Assembly (NCBI GenBank): GCA_012519315.1
Contig: JAAYQM010000014.1
Coordinates: forward strand, 64,158 to 124,118
Source: Clostridiales bacterium
GTDB lineage: Bacteria > Bacillota > Clostridia > Oscillospirales > CAG-272
Length of the DNA: 59,961 nucleotides
Direction: 5' to 3'
Part shown: positions 53,341 to 59,961 of the stretch, piece after piece
Position numbering within the stretch: position 1 is the stretch's first letter
How the letters are laid out: each line of letters opens with the position of its first letter
Program-made: the position numbers and the translations under genes
The notes under the pieces: model-generated
Told to the model about the DNA's origin: nothing
The model's database searches: none
The model's input: only the letters and a program-made list of their open reading frames with translations

Positions 53341-53378
53341 TTGAAAAAACCGACAGAACGTTATATAATATAAACGTT
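53341..53378 (+). promoter_or_regulatory. Promoter with a 22-bp AACGTT dyad over the -10
   Basis: TTGAAA (53341-53346) and TATAAT (53364-53369) are 17 bases apart. AACGTT occurs at 53357-53362 and 53373-53378, forming a near-perfect dyad centred on the -10. This is a likely operator for a regulator of the phosphoribosyltransferase gene. Confidence 0.6.
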
Positions 53379-53411
53379 GGTCTATTGTAATTGCTGAAAT
53401 GAGGGATGGAT

Positions 53412-53969
53412 ATGGTATATAATATAAAAATTGCCGGTGTGGAGCGAGAGCTTCCCCTTTGTCCGGTTAATGATTCGCTGTATATCGCGGCCTTTATTCT
53501 GTTTGGAGATGTTGAGCTGACCGAGGCGTGCGCGAAAGAGCTTGTTAAGATGGCGCCTGAGCATGATGTTATGATTACCGCCGAGTCAAAGGGGATACCC
53601 CTTGTTTATGAGATGACCCGTATGTACGGTAAGAATAACAAGTACATTCTCGCGCGCAAATCGCCAAAGCTCTATATGAGAAATGTCATTAAATTTGAAT
53701 TGAGCTCTATTACCACCGCTAATCGTCAGGTTTTGTACCTTGACGGCGGCGATGCCGAATATCTTAAAGGCAGGAAGGTGCTAATCGTTGATGACGTTAT
53801 CAGCACCGGTAGTTCACTGTCTGCGCTTGAGGCGTTGGTTACACAGGCCGGCGGAGAGATTGTCGGAAAAATGGCTATTTTGGCCGAGGGGGATGCAAAG
53901 GATCGCAAGGATATTACTTATCTTGAATATCTCCCTCTCTTTAACGCCGACGGCTCTATAAAACAGTAA
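53412..53969 (+). CDS. Phosphoribosyltransferase, adenine-type
   Basis: The protein of about 185 aa has the PRPP-binding motif VLIVDDVISTGSSLSALEAL and an upstream region DVMITAESKGIPLVYEMTR typical of adenine/xanthine phosphoribosyltransferases. Family length for Apt is about 170 aa. Specificity is not certain. The start at 53412 is chosen because GAGGG is eight bases upstream. ATG at 53406 is too close to it. Two hairpins follow. Confidence 0.85.
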   Translation: MVYNIKIAGVERELPLCPVNDSLYIAAFILFGDVELTEACAKELVKMAPEHDVMITAESKGIPLVYEMTRMYGKNNKYILARKSPKLYMRNVIKFELSSITTANRQVLYLDGGDAEYLKGRKVLIVDDVISTGSSLSALEALVTQAGGEIVGKMAILAEGDAKDRKDITYLEYLPLFNADGSIKQ

Positions 53970-53992
53970 ACAGAGCCGACCTTAGCTTTTTT
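53951..53992 (+). terminator. Terminator at the end of the phosphoribosyltransferase gene
   Basis: CGGCTCT and AGAGCCG (53951-53957 and 53972-53978) pair across the stop codon region, followed by a T-run near 53987. Confidence 0.6.
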
Positions 53993-54004
53993 GCAAAAGA
54001 AAGA

Positions 54005-54079
54005 AACCCCGCAATAAAACCTTTGAAAAGAGACGCAATCGTTGCGCTTCTTAGTGGTTTTATTGCGGGGTTGTTTTTT
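54005..54079. terminator. Long bipartite hairpin terminator
   Basis: AACCCCGCAATAAAACC and its exact complement (17 bp, 54005-54021 with 54056-54072) enclose a second stem, AGACGCAA/TTGCGCTT, and are followed by GTTTTTTA. The two stems may stack into a single long structure. Confidence 0.82.
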
Positions 54080-54124
54080 ATATTATTTTATTGGATAGAT
54101 GCTGAAAATGTAAAACCTTCTGTA

Positions 54125-55204
54125 CTATTTTAAGGTCATCGTTACAATATATCCGTCTATGTTGTTGCCCGACAGGGTATATTCGAGATCGGCAGGTATC
54201 GGAACCTCGGTTTTGGCGTTTTCATCTTCGGCAAGGGGAACATAGTAAATCTCATAACGGGTGCCGTCTACTTCATATGTAAAATGTTCGCCGGAGAAGG
54301 GGTAATTGCGAAGGAAGGCGGTGTATTCCTCAAGGCAGTAGTTCTTTTCCTTCATTATTGTGGCATGGGGAACTCCGACATATCGAAAATGCCACGGTTC
54401 ATAACCGATGCCGGTGTGACCGATTTTATCCTCTGGATAACGGAGGATAAAGCCGTATCGGTGGAAATTTTCGGTGACCCAATCGTATCCGGGCAGGTCG
54501 GGCAGATTGTACATTTTTTTGTCTACACTGGAGTAAATATTGACGTCGATGGCGGTGCCGATGTGGTGCTCACTGTTGCCCGGCAGGGCGACATACAGCG
54601 AGGCCTCCTCTACGCCGTACTTCTCAACATTATAATCATATATATCCTTTTGCTGGTCAAGGGAACGGTACGCAGAGTAAATATGTACATCCTTTTTGCC
54701 CGACAAATCGGCAAATTCGGTGAACATGGTATTCAGTATTTCGATAAGATCGGCCCGTATTTTGTGGTCGGATCGTGAAACTTGATAATTTTGATTTTTG
54801 TTTCCGTAAATCGGCTTTAGAGTTGCTTCATGATTTGTCGGGAAAACAAAAGGAAAGTCGCTGTTGACCAGGATAAGGTCCCCCTCGTGAAGCTTTGTTT
54901 TTGCAAGCTCCAGGGTTATGTAGTTGATCCCTGCGGGATCAGTGGTGACAGGATCTGTGACAATGCCGCTTGTCTCTTCCTCAATCGGATCGGTACTTAC
55001 AGGGTCGGTCGTATCGGAGGGTATTGTTGTTTTCCCGTCTTTCCATAAGAAGGACAACCAGAAAATTGCGACAGCCCAGATTGCACACAGGATAATGACA
55101 AGGGTCAGGATAATGGCAAGACGCCTTTTTTTACGGGATCGCAAAGTATGCTGTCTGCGGTTTAAGCTCCGATAGAAATTATTATCATATCTTCCATTGC
55201 TCAT
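54125..55204 (-). CDS. D-alanyl-D-alanine carboxypeptidase, VanY family
   Basis: The protein (359 aa) has a Lys/Arg-rich N-terminus, one membrane anchor (about 28-50), a Thr/Asp-rich linker and a VanY domain (about 145-275). The domain has SEHHIGTAIDVNI and YEPWHFRYVG, with the zinc ligands. It trims the terminal D-Ala of peptidoglycan stems. ATG at 55204 lies behind GGGGAGG. A GTG at 55222 overlaps that site. It is downstream of pnp. Confidence 0.93.
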   Translation of the reverse strand: MSNGRYDNNFYRSLNRRQHTLRSRKKRRLAIILTLVIILCAIWAVAIFWLSFLWKDGKTTIPSDTTDPVSTDPIEEETSGIVTDPVTTDPAGINYITLELAKTKLHEGDLILVNSDFPFVFPTNHEATLKPIYGNKNQNYQVSRSDHKIRADLIEILNTMFTEFADLSGKKDVHIYSAYRSLDQQKDIYDYNVEKYGVEEASLYVALPGNSEHHIGTAIDVNIYSSVDKKMYNLPDLPGYDWVTENFHRYGFILRYPEDKIGHTGIGYEPWHFRYVGVPHATIMKEKNYCLEEYTAFLRNYPFSGEHFTYEVDGTRYEIYYVPLAEDENAKTEVPIPADLEYTLSGNNIDGYIVTMTLK

Positions 55205-55276
55205 TTGGTTGTTCCTCCCCACTTAATTAAAATAGGTGTGAAAGCAAGTTTCTTTTTTCGCAAAAGCTAAGGAATA

Positions 55277-57364
55277 TTATACTTCTGCATCCTTGATTGA
55301 GAGGTTCAGGCGACCTCTGTCGTCAACGCCAAGGAATTTTACCCGTACCGCATCGCCGACAGTAAGAACGTCCTCAACCTTTTCGATACGCCTTGGTGCT
55401 ATCTTGGAAATATGAACCATTCCTTCTTTTCCGGGAGCGAATTCAACAAAGGCTCCAATGGGAATAATGCGGGTTACCGTGCCGTTGTAAGTGGCGCCAA
55501 CCTCCGGGTCAAAGGCAATCGAGGCGATGATATCTCTTGCCTTGTAAGCGTTGTCCCGGTCAACCGACGAGATATAAATCATGCCGGTGTCTTCGATATC
55601 GATTTTAGCGCCGGTATCGGCAACAATTTTTTGAATAACCTTACCGCCGGTTCCGATAACTTCACGGATTTTATCAACGTGAATCTGCATGGTAATCATT
55701 TTCGGCGCATAAACCGAAACATCTTCACGAGGTTCTTTGATGGCTTTGAGCATGACATTGTCAAGGATATGCATCCGTCCCCGTCGGGTCATCTCAAGAG
55801 CTTCTTTTATAATTTCGGGGGTAAGACCGTCTATTTTAAGATCCATTTGAATGGCGGTTATGCCGTTAGGAGTGCCGGCAACCTTGAAATCCATGTCGCC
55901 GTAAAAATCCTCAAGCCCTTGGATGTCCATAATGGTCATCCAACGATCTCCTTCGGTGATAAGTCCGCAGGAAATACCCGCGACAGGTGCCGAAATCGGA
56001 ACTCCGGCATCCATAAGGGCGAGGGTAGAGCCGCAAACTGCAGCCTGAGAAGTGGATCCGTTGGAGCTGATAACCTCAGAAACGAGGCGGATAACATAGG
56101 GGAAGGTTTCGACAGGGGGGATAACAGGGAGAAGAGCGCGCTCTGCCAGGGCACCGTGCCCTATTTCACGACGACCGGGTCCACGGCTCGGTCTTGTCTC
56201 GCCTACCGAGTAGGAGGGCATGTTGTAGTGGTGCATATATCGCTTTGTTTCTTCTTCGTCCAGTCCGTCAAGCTTTTGGATATCGCCTACCGAGCCGAGG
56301 GTGGCAATTGTCAGGACCTGTGTCTGCCCGCGGGTAAACATGGCGCTGCCATGATTTCTTGCAAACAAACCGACCTCGGCGGCAAGGGGACGAATCTGAT
56401 CAAGTCTTCTTCCGTCGACACGTTTGCCTTCGTCAAGCAGCCAGCGGCGGACAATATATTTTTGAATCTTGTAAAGAATTTCGTCAATCTGGGGATGCAT
56501 GTCCGGATATTCTTCATCAAAGGCGGCGTACACCTTCTCGGTGACAACCTGCATACGCTCGTCCCGAACGGTTTTATCGTCGGTGTCAAGGGCGTATTTA
56601 ATATCTTCGATGCAGAAATCCTTGATTTTCTCATAGAGGTCGGCATCAACCTCGCAGGATTCATAGGTGAACTTCGGCTTGCCGATTTCGTCGGCAATGC
56701 CGTTAATAAATTTGACAAGCTCTTTGATTTCCCTGTGAGCAAGCATGATGGCGTTGAACATATCCTCGTCGGAAATCTCTTTTGCGCCTGCCTCAATCAT
56801 GACAACCTTGCTATCGGTAGCGGCGACGGTCAGCTCAAGGGTGCTTGTCTTGCGCTGCTCCAAGGTGGGGTTGAGCACAAATTTGCCGTCCACCATGCCA
56901 ATGAAAATGCCGCCGATGGGCCCGTTCCACGGAATGTCAGAAATAGACAGGGCGATGGAGGCTCCTATCATAGCAGCAATCTCAGGTGAGCAATCCTGAT
57001 CTACAGCAAGGACGGTCAAAGCAAGGTTGACATCGTTGCGCAAATCTTTAGGAAAAAGGGGACGAATGGGACGGTCGATCACGCGGGAGGTAAGAATAGC
57101 TTTTTCGGTAGGCTTGCCCTCTCTTTTATGATAGCTGCCGGGAATTCTTCCGACGGCATAAAGACGCTCTTCATAATCGACGGAAAGGGGGAGAAAATCG
57201 ATCCCCTCTCTCGGCTTTGCGGATGCGGTGGCACAGGCAAGGATGGCGGTATCGCCATAGCGGACAAGACAGGAACCGTTGGCAAGCTGCGCCATTTTTC
57301 CCGTTTCGATGACAAGGGGACGTCCTGCAAAGGTGTAGTTGAAAGTTTTGTGATTCTCAAACAT
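55277..57364 (-). CDS. pnp: Polyribonucleotide nucleotidyltransferase
   Basis: PNPase degrades RNA phosphorolytically from the 3' end. The 695-aa protein has two RNase PH domains (about 10-210 and 320-540), with RRWLLDEGKRVDGRRLDQIR and GHGALAERALLPV. A KH domain follows (about 555-615, GTGGKVIQKIV), then an S1 domain (about 620-690). GGAGGAAAACC precedes ATG. It sits after rpsO, the widespread rpsO-pnp order. Confidence 0.98.
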   Translation of the reverse strand: MFENHKTFNYTFAGRPLVIETGKMAQLANGSCLVRYGDTAILACATASAKPREGIDFLPLSVDYEERLYAVGRIPGSYHKREGKPTEKAILTSRVIDRPIRPLFPKDLRNDVNLALTVLAVDQDCSPEIAAMIGASIALSISDIPWNGPIGGIFIGMVDGKFVLNPTLEQRKTSTLELTVAATDSKVVMIEAGAKEISDEDMFNAIMLAHREIKELVKFINGIADEIGKPKFTYESCEVDADLYEKIKDFCIEDIKYALDTDDKTVRDERMQVVTEKVYAAFDEEYPDMHPQIDEILYKIQKYIVRRWLLDEGKRVDGRRLDQIRPLAAEVGLFARNHGSAMFTRGQTQVLTIATLGSVGDIQKLDGLDEEETKRYMHHYNMPSYSVGETRPSRGPGRREIGHGALAERALLPVIPPVETFPYVIRLVSEVISSNGSTSQAAVCGSTLALMDAGVPISAPVAGISCGLITEGDRWMTIMDIQGLEDFYGDMDFKVAGTPNGITAIQMDLKIDGLTPEIIKEALEMTRRGRMHILDNVMLKAIKEPREDVSVYAPKMITMQIHVDKIREVIGTGGKVIQKIVADTGAKIDIEDTGMIYISSVDRDNAYKARDIIASIAFDPEVGATYNGTVTRIIPIGAFVEFAPGKEGMVHISKIAPRRIEKVEDVLTVGDAVRVKFLGVDDRGRLNLSIKDAEV

Positions 57365-57590
57365 TGGTTTTCCTCCGTAATTTTAAAATAATGTCGCCGG
57401 CAATTACAGAGGGTTTAGCACTTAAATATATTTCGAAATGCGGGGCGAGAGAGCTGCCGTTTTCGGAACATATTTAACTGCTAATCCTGATATAACTGCC
57501 AGAGCGGCTTAATCTTTACATCCTGAATAATTTTGTGCCCTTTTGAATATCAGATAGGGCTTTGCCCGGGCGGGGCGGTACTGCTTTATA

Positions 57591-57620
57591 CAAAAGGGGC
57601 GACTCTATGCGCCCCTTTTG
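57591..57620. terminator. Hairpin between rpsO and pnp
   Basis: CAAAAGGGGCG and CGCCCCTTTTG form an 11-bp stem with an 8-nt loop. It probably ends part of the rpsO transcripts. A smaller GCAGA/TCTGC stem lies next to it. The remaining 57365-57654 gap shows no gene. Confidence 0.75.
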
Positions 57621-57654
57621 TATGCAGAGCAAATCTGCATTTCGACAAACGGCA

Positions 57655-57918
57655 TTATTTGCGAATGCCGAGCTTTTCGATTATTTGACGATAGCGCTCA
57701 ATATCCTTCTTCTGGAGATAGTTGAGAAGATTTCTGCGGTGACCGACCATTTTTAAAAGACCGCGACGGCTGTGGTGATCTTTTTTGTTTTGCTTAAGAT
57801 GTTCGGTGAGGGCATTGATGCGATTGGTCAAAATAGCAATCTGCACCTCAGGAGAGCCGGTATCGTTCTCGTGGATTCTGTGCGCCTGAATAATCTCTTG
57901 CTTTTGTTCTTTAAGCAT
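57655..57918 (-). CDS. rpsO: Small-subunit ribosomal protein S15
   Basis: S15 (87 aa) binds 16S rRNA early in 30S assembly. It has [19 protein letters not shown] and [20 protein letters not shown], both standard. GAGGTGAAGAAAC precedes ATG. pnp lies downstream, 290 bp away, behind a hairpin. A structured leader lies upstream. Confidence 0.98.
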   Translation of the reverse strand: MLKEQKQEIIQAHRIHENDTGSPEVQIAILTNRINALTEHLKQNKKDHHSRRGLLKMVGHRRNLLNYLQKKDIERYRQIIEKLGIRK

Positions 57919-57934
57919 GTTTCTTCACCTCGTT

Positions 57935-58013
57935 AATAAAATGCCTGTATCTCAGTAAACGGTGGGTGAAATGCCTTGACGGCCTTTTTCCGTATACCGA
58001 GGTACGGCTTAGC
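57935..58013 (-). promoter_or_regulatory. rpsO leader (S15-type autoregulatory region)
   Basis: On the minus strand, the leader has GCCGTACCTCGGTATACGG, in which CCGTA and TACGG pair, then a GGCCGTCAAGG segment and a conserved-looking ACTGAGATACAGGCA. S15 represses its own mRNA in several bacteria through such leaders. The precise class is not proven here. Confidence 0.5.
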
Positions 58014-58020
58014 AACCTGT

Positions 58021-58049
58021 ATTATAGCACACTTTTCCCAACTTGTAAA
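58021..58049 (-). promoter_or_regulatory. rpsO promoter
   Basis: On the minus strand, TTTACA (58049-58044) and TATAAT (58026-58021) are separated by 17 bases. Confidence 0.75.
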
Positions 58050-58116
58050 TAGTTTGACCCGATTTAATTCACCCGATCAGTATTTTTCTTCTTCGATCTG
58101 TCTACACCTTTTTGAT

Positions 58117-58497
58117 TTATTCGCCGTGCTGCTTTTTTTTGCGACAAAAGGAGTGTAAAAGGGTGAGAGTTCCGGAGGTGATTAAAAGAATGCCAAAGCA
58201 GGTTCTTATAACAGATGAGTCTGTTATCCCGGCGACATAGCTCCCAAACAGGGAGCTTAAAAGACCGGAAATTATGAGAATGAGCAGGATGCCGTAATTT
58301 ATCTTCCTTTTTTTCCGATGTACAAGCAAAGCGCTGCTTGCCGCCGCAATGAAAAACAATAAGTTGATTCCCTGTGCCTGCTGTTGCTGAATATTGTGAT
58401 ACATTGTCAGGTATATCACAATCAGACCGCCGCTTCCCACACCAAGCCCGGATAAGACAGCCGCAACAAGACCGACTGATATGTCTAAAATTAGCAT
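58117..58497 (-). CDS. TauE/SafE-family half transporter, second gene
   Basis: The 126-aa protein has four membrane segments and one copy of the TauE/SafE repeat, starting GLVAAVLSGLGVGSGGLIVIYL. Full-length family members have about 250 aa with two repeats. It ends in a basic Cys-containing tail. It lies 81 bp downstream of another half-size member, so the pair probably forms a heterodimer. The substrate, usually a sulfonate or other anion, is unknown. CGGAG precedes ATG. Confidence 0.85.
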   Translation of the reverse strand: MLILDISVGLVAAVLSGLGVGSGGLIVIYLTMYHNIQQQQAQGINLLFFIAAASSALLVHRKKRKINYGILLILIISGLLSSLFGSYVAGITDSSVIRTCFGILLITSGTLTLLHSFCRKKKQHGE

Positions 58498-58578
58498 ATT
58501 ATTCTCCGTTCATGCCGCCGATTATAGCGTTTGTAGCAGTGACGGCATAGGTTAATTGTATTGATATTACGAGTATGT

Positions 58579-58962
58579 TTAAATCATGTTGATACCGGCA
58601 TATATGACAAGTAGAGCAAATATTCTCTTAAGCCATTTGGTGTTGATTTTATCAAGAAGAAGGGCGCCGATAATTCCGCCTATGGCTGCCGGGAGAAGAA
58701 AAACGAGTGCCCTGTCGGGGGCAAGTTGTCCGTTCCCCTGATACATAGCCGCCGACATCATTGAATAGACGGTTACTGCGGCAAGGGAGGTTGCAAAATT
58801 ATCCCGAGCCACATCCCCCTTTTCCTTCATCACGAAATTCAATGCGAAAATCAGCACAATGCCGCCCCCGGCACCTAGAAATCCGCTGATAAATCCGGCT
58901 GCCGCACCTGACAGGATTATAAAAACAATCTTGAGAAGATCTACCTTGTTAACAGTTATCAT
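58579..58962 (-). CDS. TauE/SafE-family half transporter, first gene
   Basis: The 127-aa protein has four membrane segments with AGFISGFLGAGGGIVLIFAL, the N-terminal TauE/SafE signature. It ends after one repeat (ALLVIYAGINMI), so it is a half-size transporter. GAGGTGAATT precedes ATG. The second half-gene follows in the same direction. Confidence 0.86.
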   Translation of the reverse strand: MITVNKVDLLKIVFIILSGAAAGFISGFLGAGGGIVLIFALNFVMKEKGDVARDNFATSLAAVTVYSMMSAAMYQGNGQLAPDRALVFLLPAAIGGIIGALLLDKINTKWLKRIFALLVIYAGINMI

Positions 58963-59088
58963 AATTCACCTCATAATGCAGCCATGCGCAAAAAGACATT
59001 TCTCCGCTTGATATTATTTTTTCTTTTTGGGTTGCAGATTATACAGAACACATATTTGTCCCGATATACAGCGGGAAACAAAAAATAC

Positions 59089-59117
59089 TTGTTTTTTACA
59101 CCGGTTTCTGTTAGAAT
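59089..59117 (+). promoter_or_regulatory. ftsK/spoIIIE promoter
   Basis: TTGTTT (59089-59094) and TAGAAT (59112-59117) are 17 bases apart. This would give a leader of about 180 nt with a direct repeat TAGCGTCCTTT(T)GCC at about 59123 and 59177. The rest of the 58963-59304 gap shows no convincing gene. Confidence 0.55.
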
Positions 59118-59304
59118 TAATGTAGCGTCCTTTGCCTTCTTGGCAATTGATGAAAATCGGCACGTGGATTCTTTTTTAGCGTCCTTTTGCCGGTTTGTTG
59201 TATTTGAAATGCTAAATACCGTGACAGCTTTCTATCGGTTATAATTTTGATTTGACCGGTTTTATGTTATTTTCTATTTACCATCACTGAAAGGACTGTA
59301 TAAA

Positions 59305-59961
59305 GTGGCTAATAAAAAATCATCTTCGCCAAAGGGCAGAACAGCCCCGAAAAATAAAAAAACAAAACAAACAACGGTTGCGGTGCAGGACAAGTCCCAA
59401 GTGTCTCCTGATCCAAATCGCCTTATCCATCAGGTGATACCCTATCTGCTAATAGTATGTGCCATCTTTATAACTGTATGCTATTTTTTTGAGGGCTCTG
59501 TCGGAATTGTCGGCAAAGGGATACGCCAGTTGTTTTTTGGATTGTTTGCCGGCGGCGCTTTTTGCATCCCCGTTTTTTTAGTGATTCATGCCGCTTTTTG
59601 GAGCAGTGATGTAAAAAACCGCGCAATTTCGTCAAAATTTATATTTTCATTTGTCTGCCTTGTTTTCGTTTCTATTCTGATACACACCTTTGGAACTGAC
59701 AGAACGGATTTAGTTTTTTCGGTTTCCGCTCTTTATAAGAACGGTCTTGAAATTATTGGGGGAGGTGCGATCGGCGGTCTGCTGGCGGCTTTCATGTTGC
59801 GTGCCGTCGGGTTTTCGGGCACCCTTCTTATTTCGATTTCGGTTCTTGTAATATTCGGGGTTTTTCTGTTCGGTCTTACCCCGCGTAATATATGGATTTA
59901 TTTTGCATATAAGAAAAAGCTGAGAATGGAGAGGCGGGAGGCGGCAAGAAAGGCGGCAATG
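59305..59961 (+). CDS. FtsK/SpoIIIE DNA translocase, N-terminal part
   Basis: The open frame runs from GTG at 59305 to the window edge (219 codons). It has a Lys/Ser-rich N-terminus, then four predicted membrane segments (about residues 45-65, 75-100, 112-130 and 150-190) and a charged stretch EARRKAA-like at the end. This is the anchor domain of FtsK/SpoIIIE proteins, whose motor domain lies outside the window. AAAGGA precedes GTG. The role would be DNA translocation at the septum. Confidence 0.85.
   Translation, partial: MANKKSSSPKGRTAPKNKKTKQTTVAVQDKSQVSPDPNRLIHQVIPYLLIVCAIFITVCYFFEGSVGIVGKGIRQLFFGLFAGGAFCIPVFLVIHAAFWSSDVKNRAISSKFIFSFVCLVFVSILIHTFGTDRTDLVFSVSALYKNGLEIIGGGAIGGLLAAFMLRAVGFSGTLLISISVLVIFGVFLFGLTPRNIWIYFAYKKKLRMERREAARKAAM

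Noticed and set aside
55412..56989. Long open frame of 525 codons on the plus strand
   Set aside because: It is the exact antisense of pnp, has no recognisable domain and low-complexity composition. Shadow of the real gene.
58984..59244. 86-codon open frame before ftsK
   Set aside because: No ribosome site, rich in Phe/Leu/Arg by base composition, and the ftsK promoter candidate lies inside it.
1..59961. CRISPR arrays, tRNA or rRNA genes, transposases, prophage or defence genes
   Set aside because: I looked for repeat-spacer patterns, tRNA-like cloverleafs and hallmark proteins on both strands and found none that I could support.

Overview
This window looks like chromosomal DNA from an anaerobic, probably spore-forming member of the class Clostridia (Oscillospirales/Ruminococcaceae-like). 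Pointers are a V-type (NtpIKC) ATPase, a T-box on thrS, Rex, NfnAB, spore maturation genes spmA/spmB, AbrB, RNase J, a Cys-rich L33 and a DnaD/DnaC helicase-loading pair. Base composition is moderate and even. I see no rRNA or tRNA gene, CRISPR array, transposase, integrase or phage module. Almost everything is core or near-core, so the interest lies in regulation and gene order rather than in a mobile island.

Layout. 1-5.7 kb (minus): ACT protein, DUF711 protein and the first genes of a V-ATPase operon running off the left edge. 5.8-8.3 kb (plus): rpmG-secE-nusG-rplK-rplA. 8.3-12.1 kb (minus): T-box-controlled thrS, a variant methylglyoxal synthase and a MinD-like ATPase. 12.3-22.1 kb (plus): glyA, LysR regulator, cinA, pfkA, queT, galU, dCMP deaminase, lipoprotein, YwlE-like phosphatase, rimI, tsaD. 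22.1-26.4 kb (plus): an apparent icd-rex-dnaD-dnaC operon preceded by DnaA boxes. 26.5-28 kb: ferredoxin, then rplJL behind an L10 leader. 28-35.3 kb (minus): aconitase-nfnA-nfnB and RNase J-Dabb, the latter behind a long structured leader. 35.3-42.7 kb: small membrane protein, nucleotidyltransferase/phosphomannomutase fusion, spmAB, AbrB, orphan DUF47, DUF4830, GHL10 lipoprotein. 42.7-51.6 kb: structured leader and rnhA, DUF2156, cation efflux, ThyX-like protein, dxs, and a split methionine synthase. 51.6-59.96 kb: M23 peptidase (SpoIIQ-like), radC, phosphoribosyltransferase, VanY-type carboxypeptidase, rpsO-pnp, two half-size TauE/SafE proteins, and the start of ftsK/spoIIIE.

How it fits together. 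Aconitase, isocitrate dehydrogenase, NfnAB (electron-bifurcating transhydrogenase), ferredoxin and Rex form a redox and 2-oxoglutarate theme. GlyA, the homocysteine methyltransferase/MTHFR fusion and the pterin-binding methyltransferase form a one-carbon theme. Translation genes are each behind recognisable leaders (T-box, rplK leader, L10 leader, S15-type leader).

Most notable observations: perfect DnaA boxes inside the promoter spacers of both the nusG/ribosomal operon and the icd-rex-dnaD-dnaC operon; two neighbouring genes (V-ATPase C and the ACT protein) whose natural start positions carry ACG and ATA; a 15-bp perfect hairpin burying the ribosome binding site of the DUF4830 gene; structured leaders before rnj, rnhA and queT; a MgsA with replaced active-site residues; and a phosphomannomutase domain without its catalytic motifs. 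No clearly new multi-gene defence or mobile system is visible.
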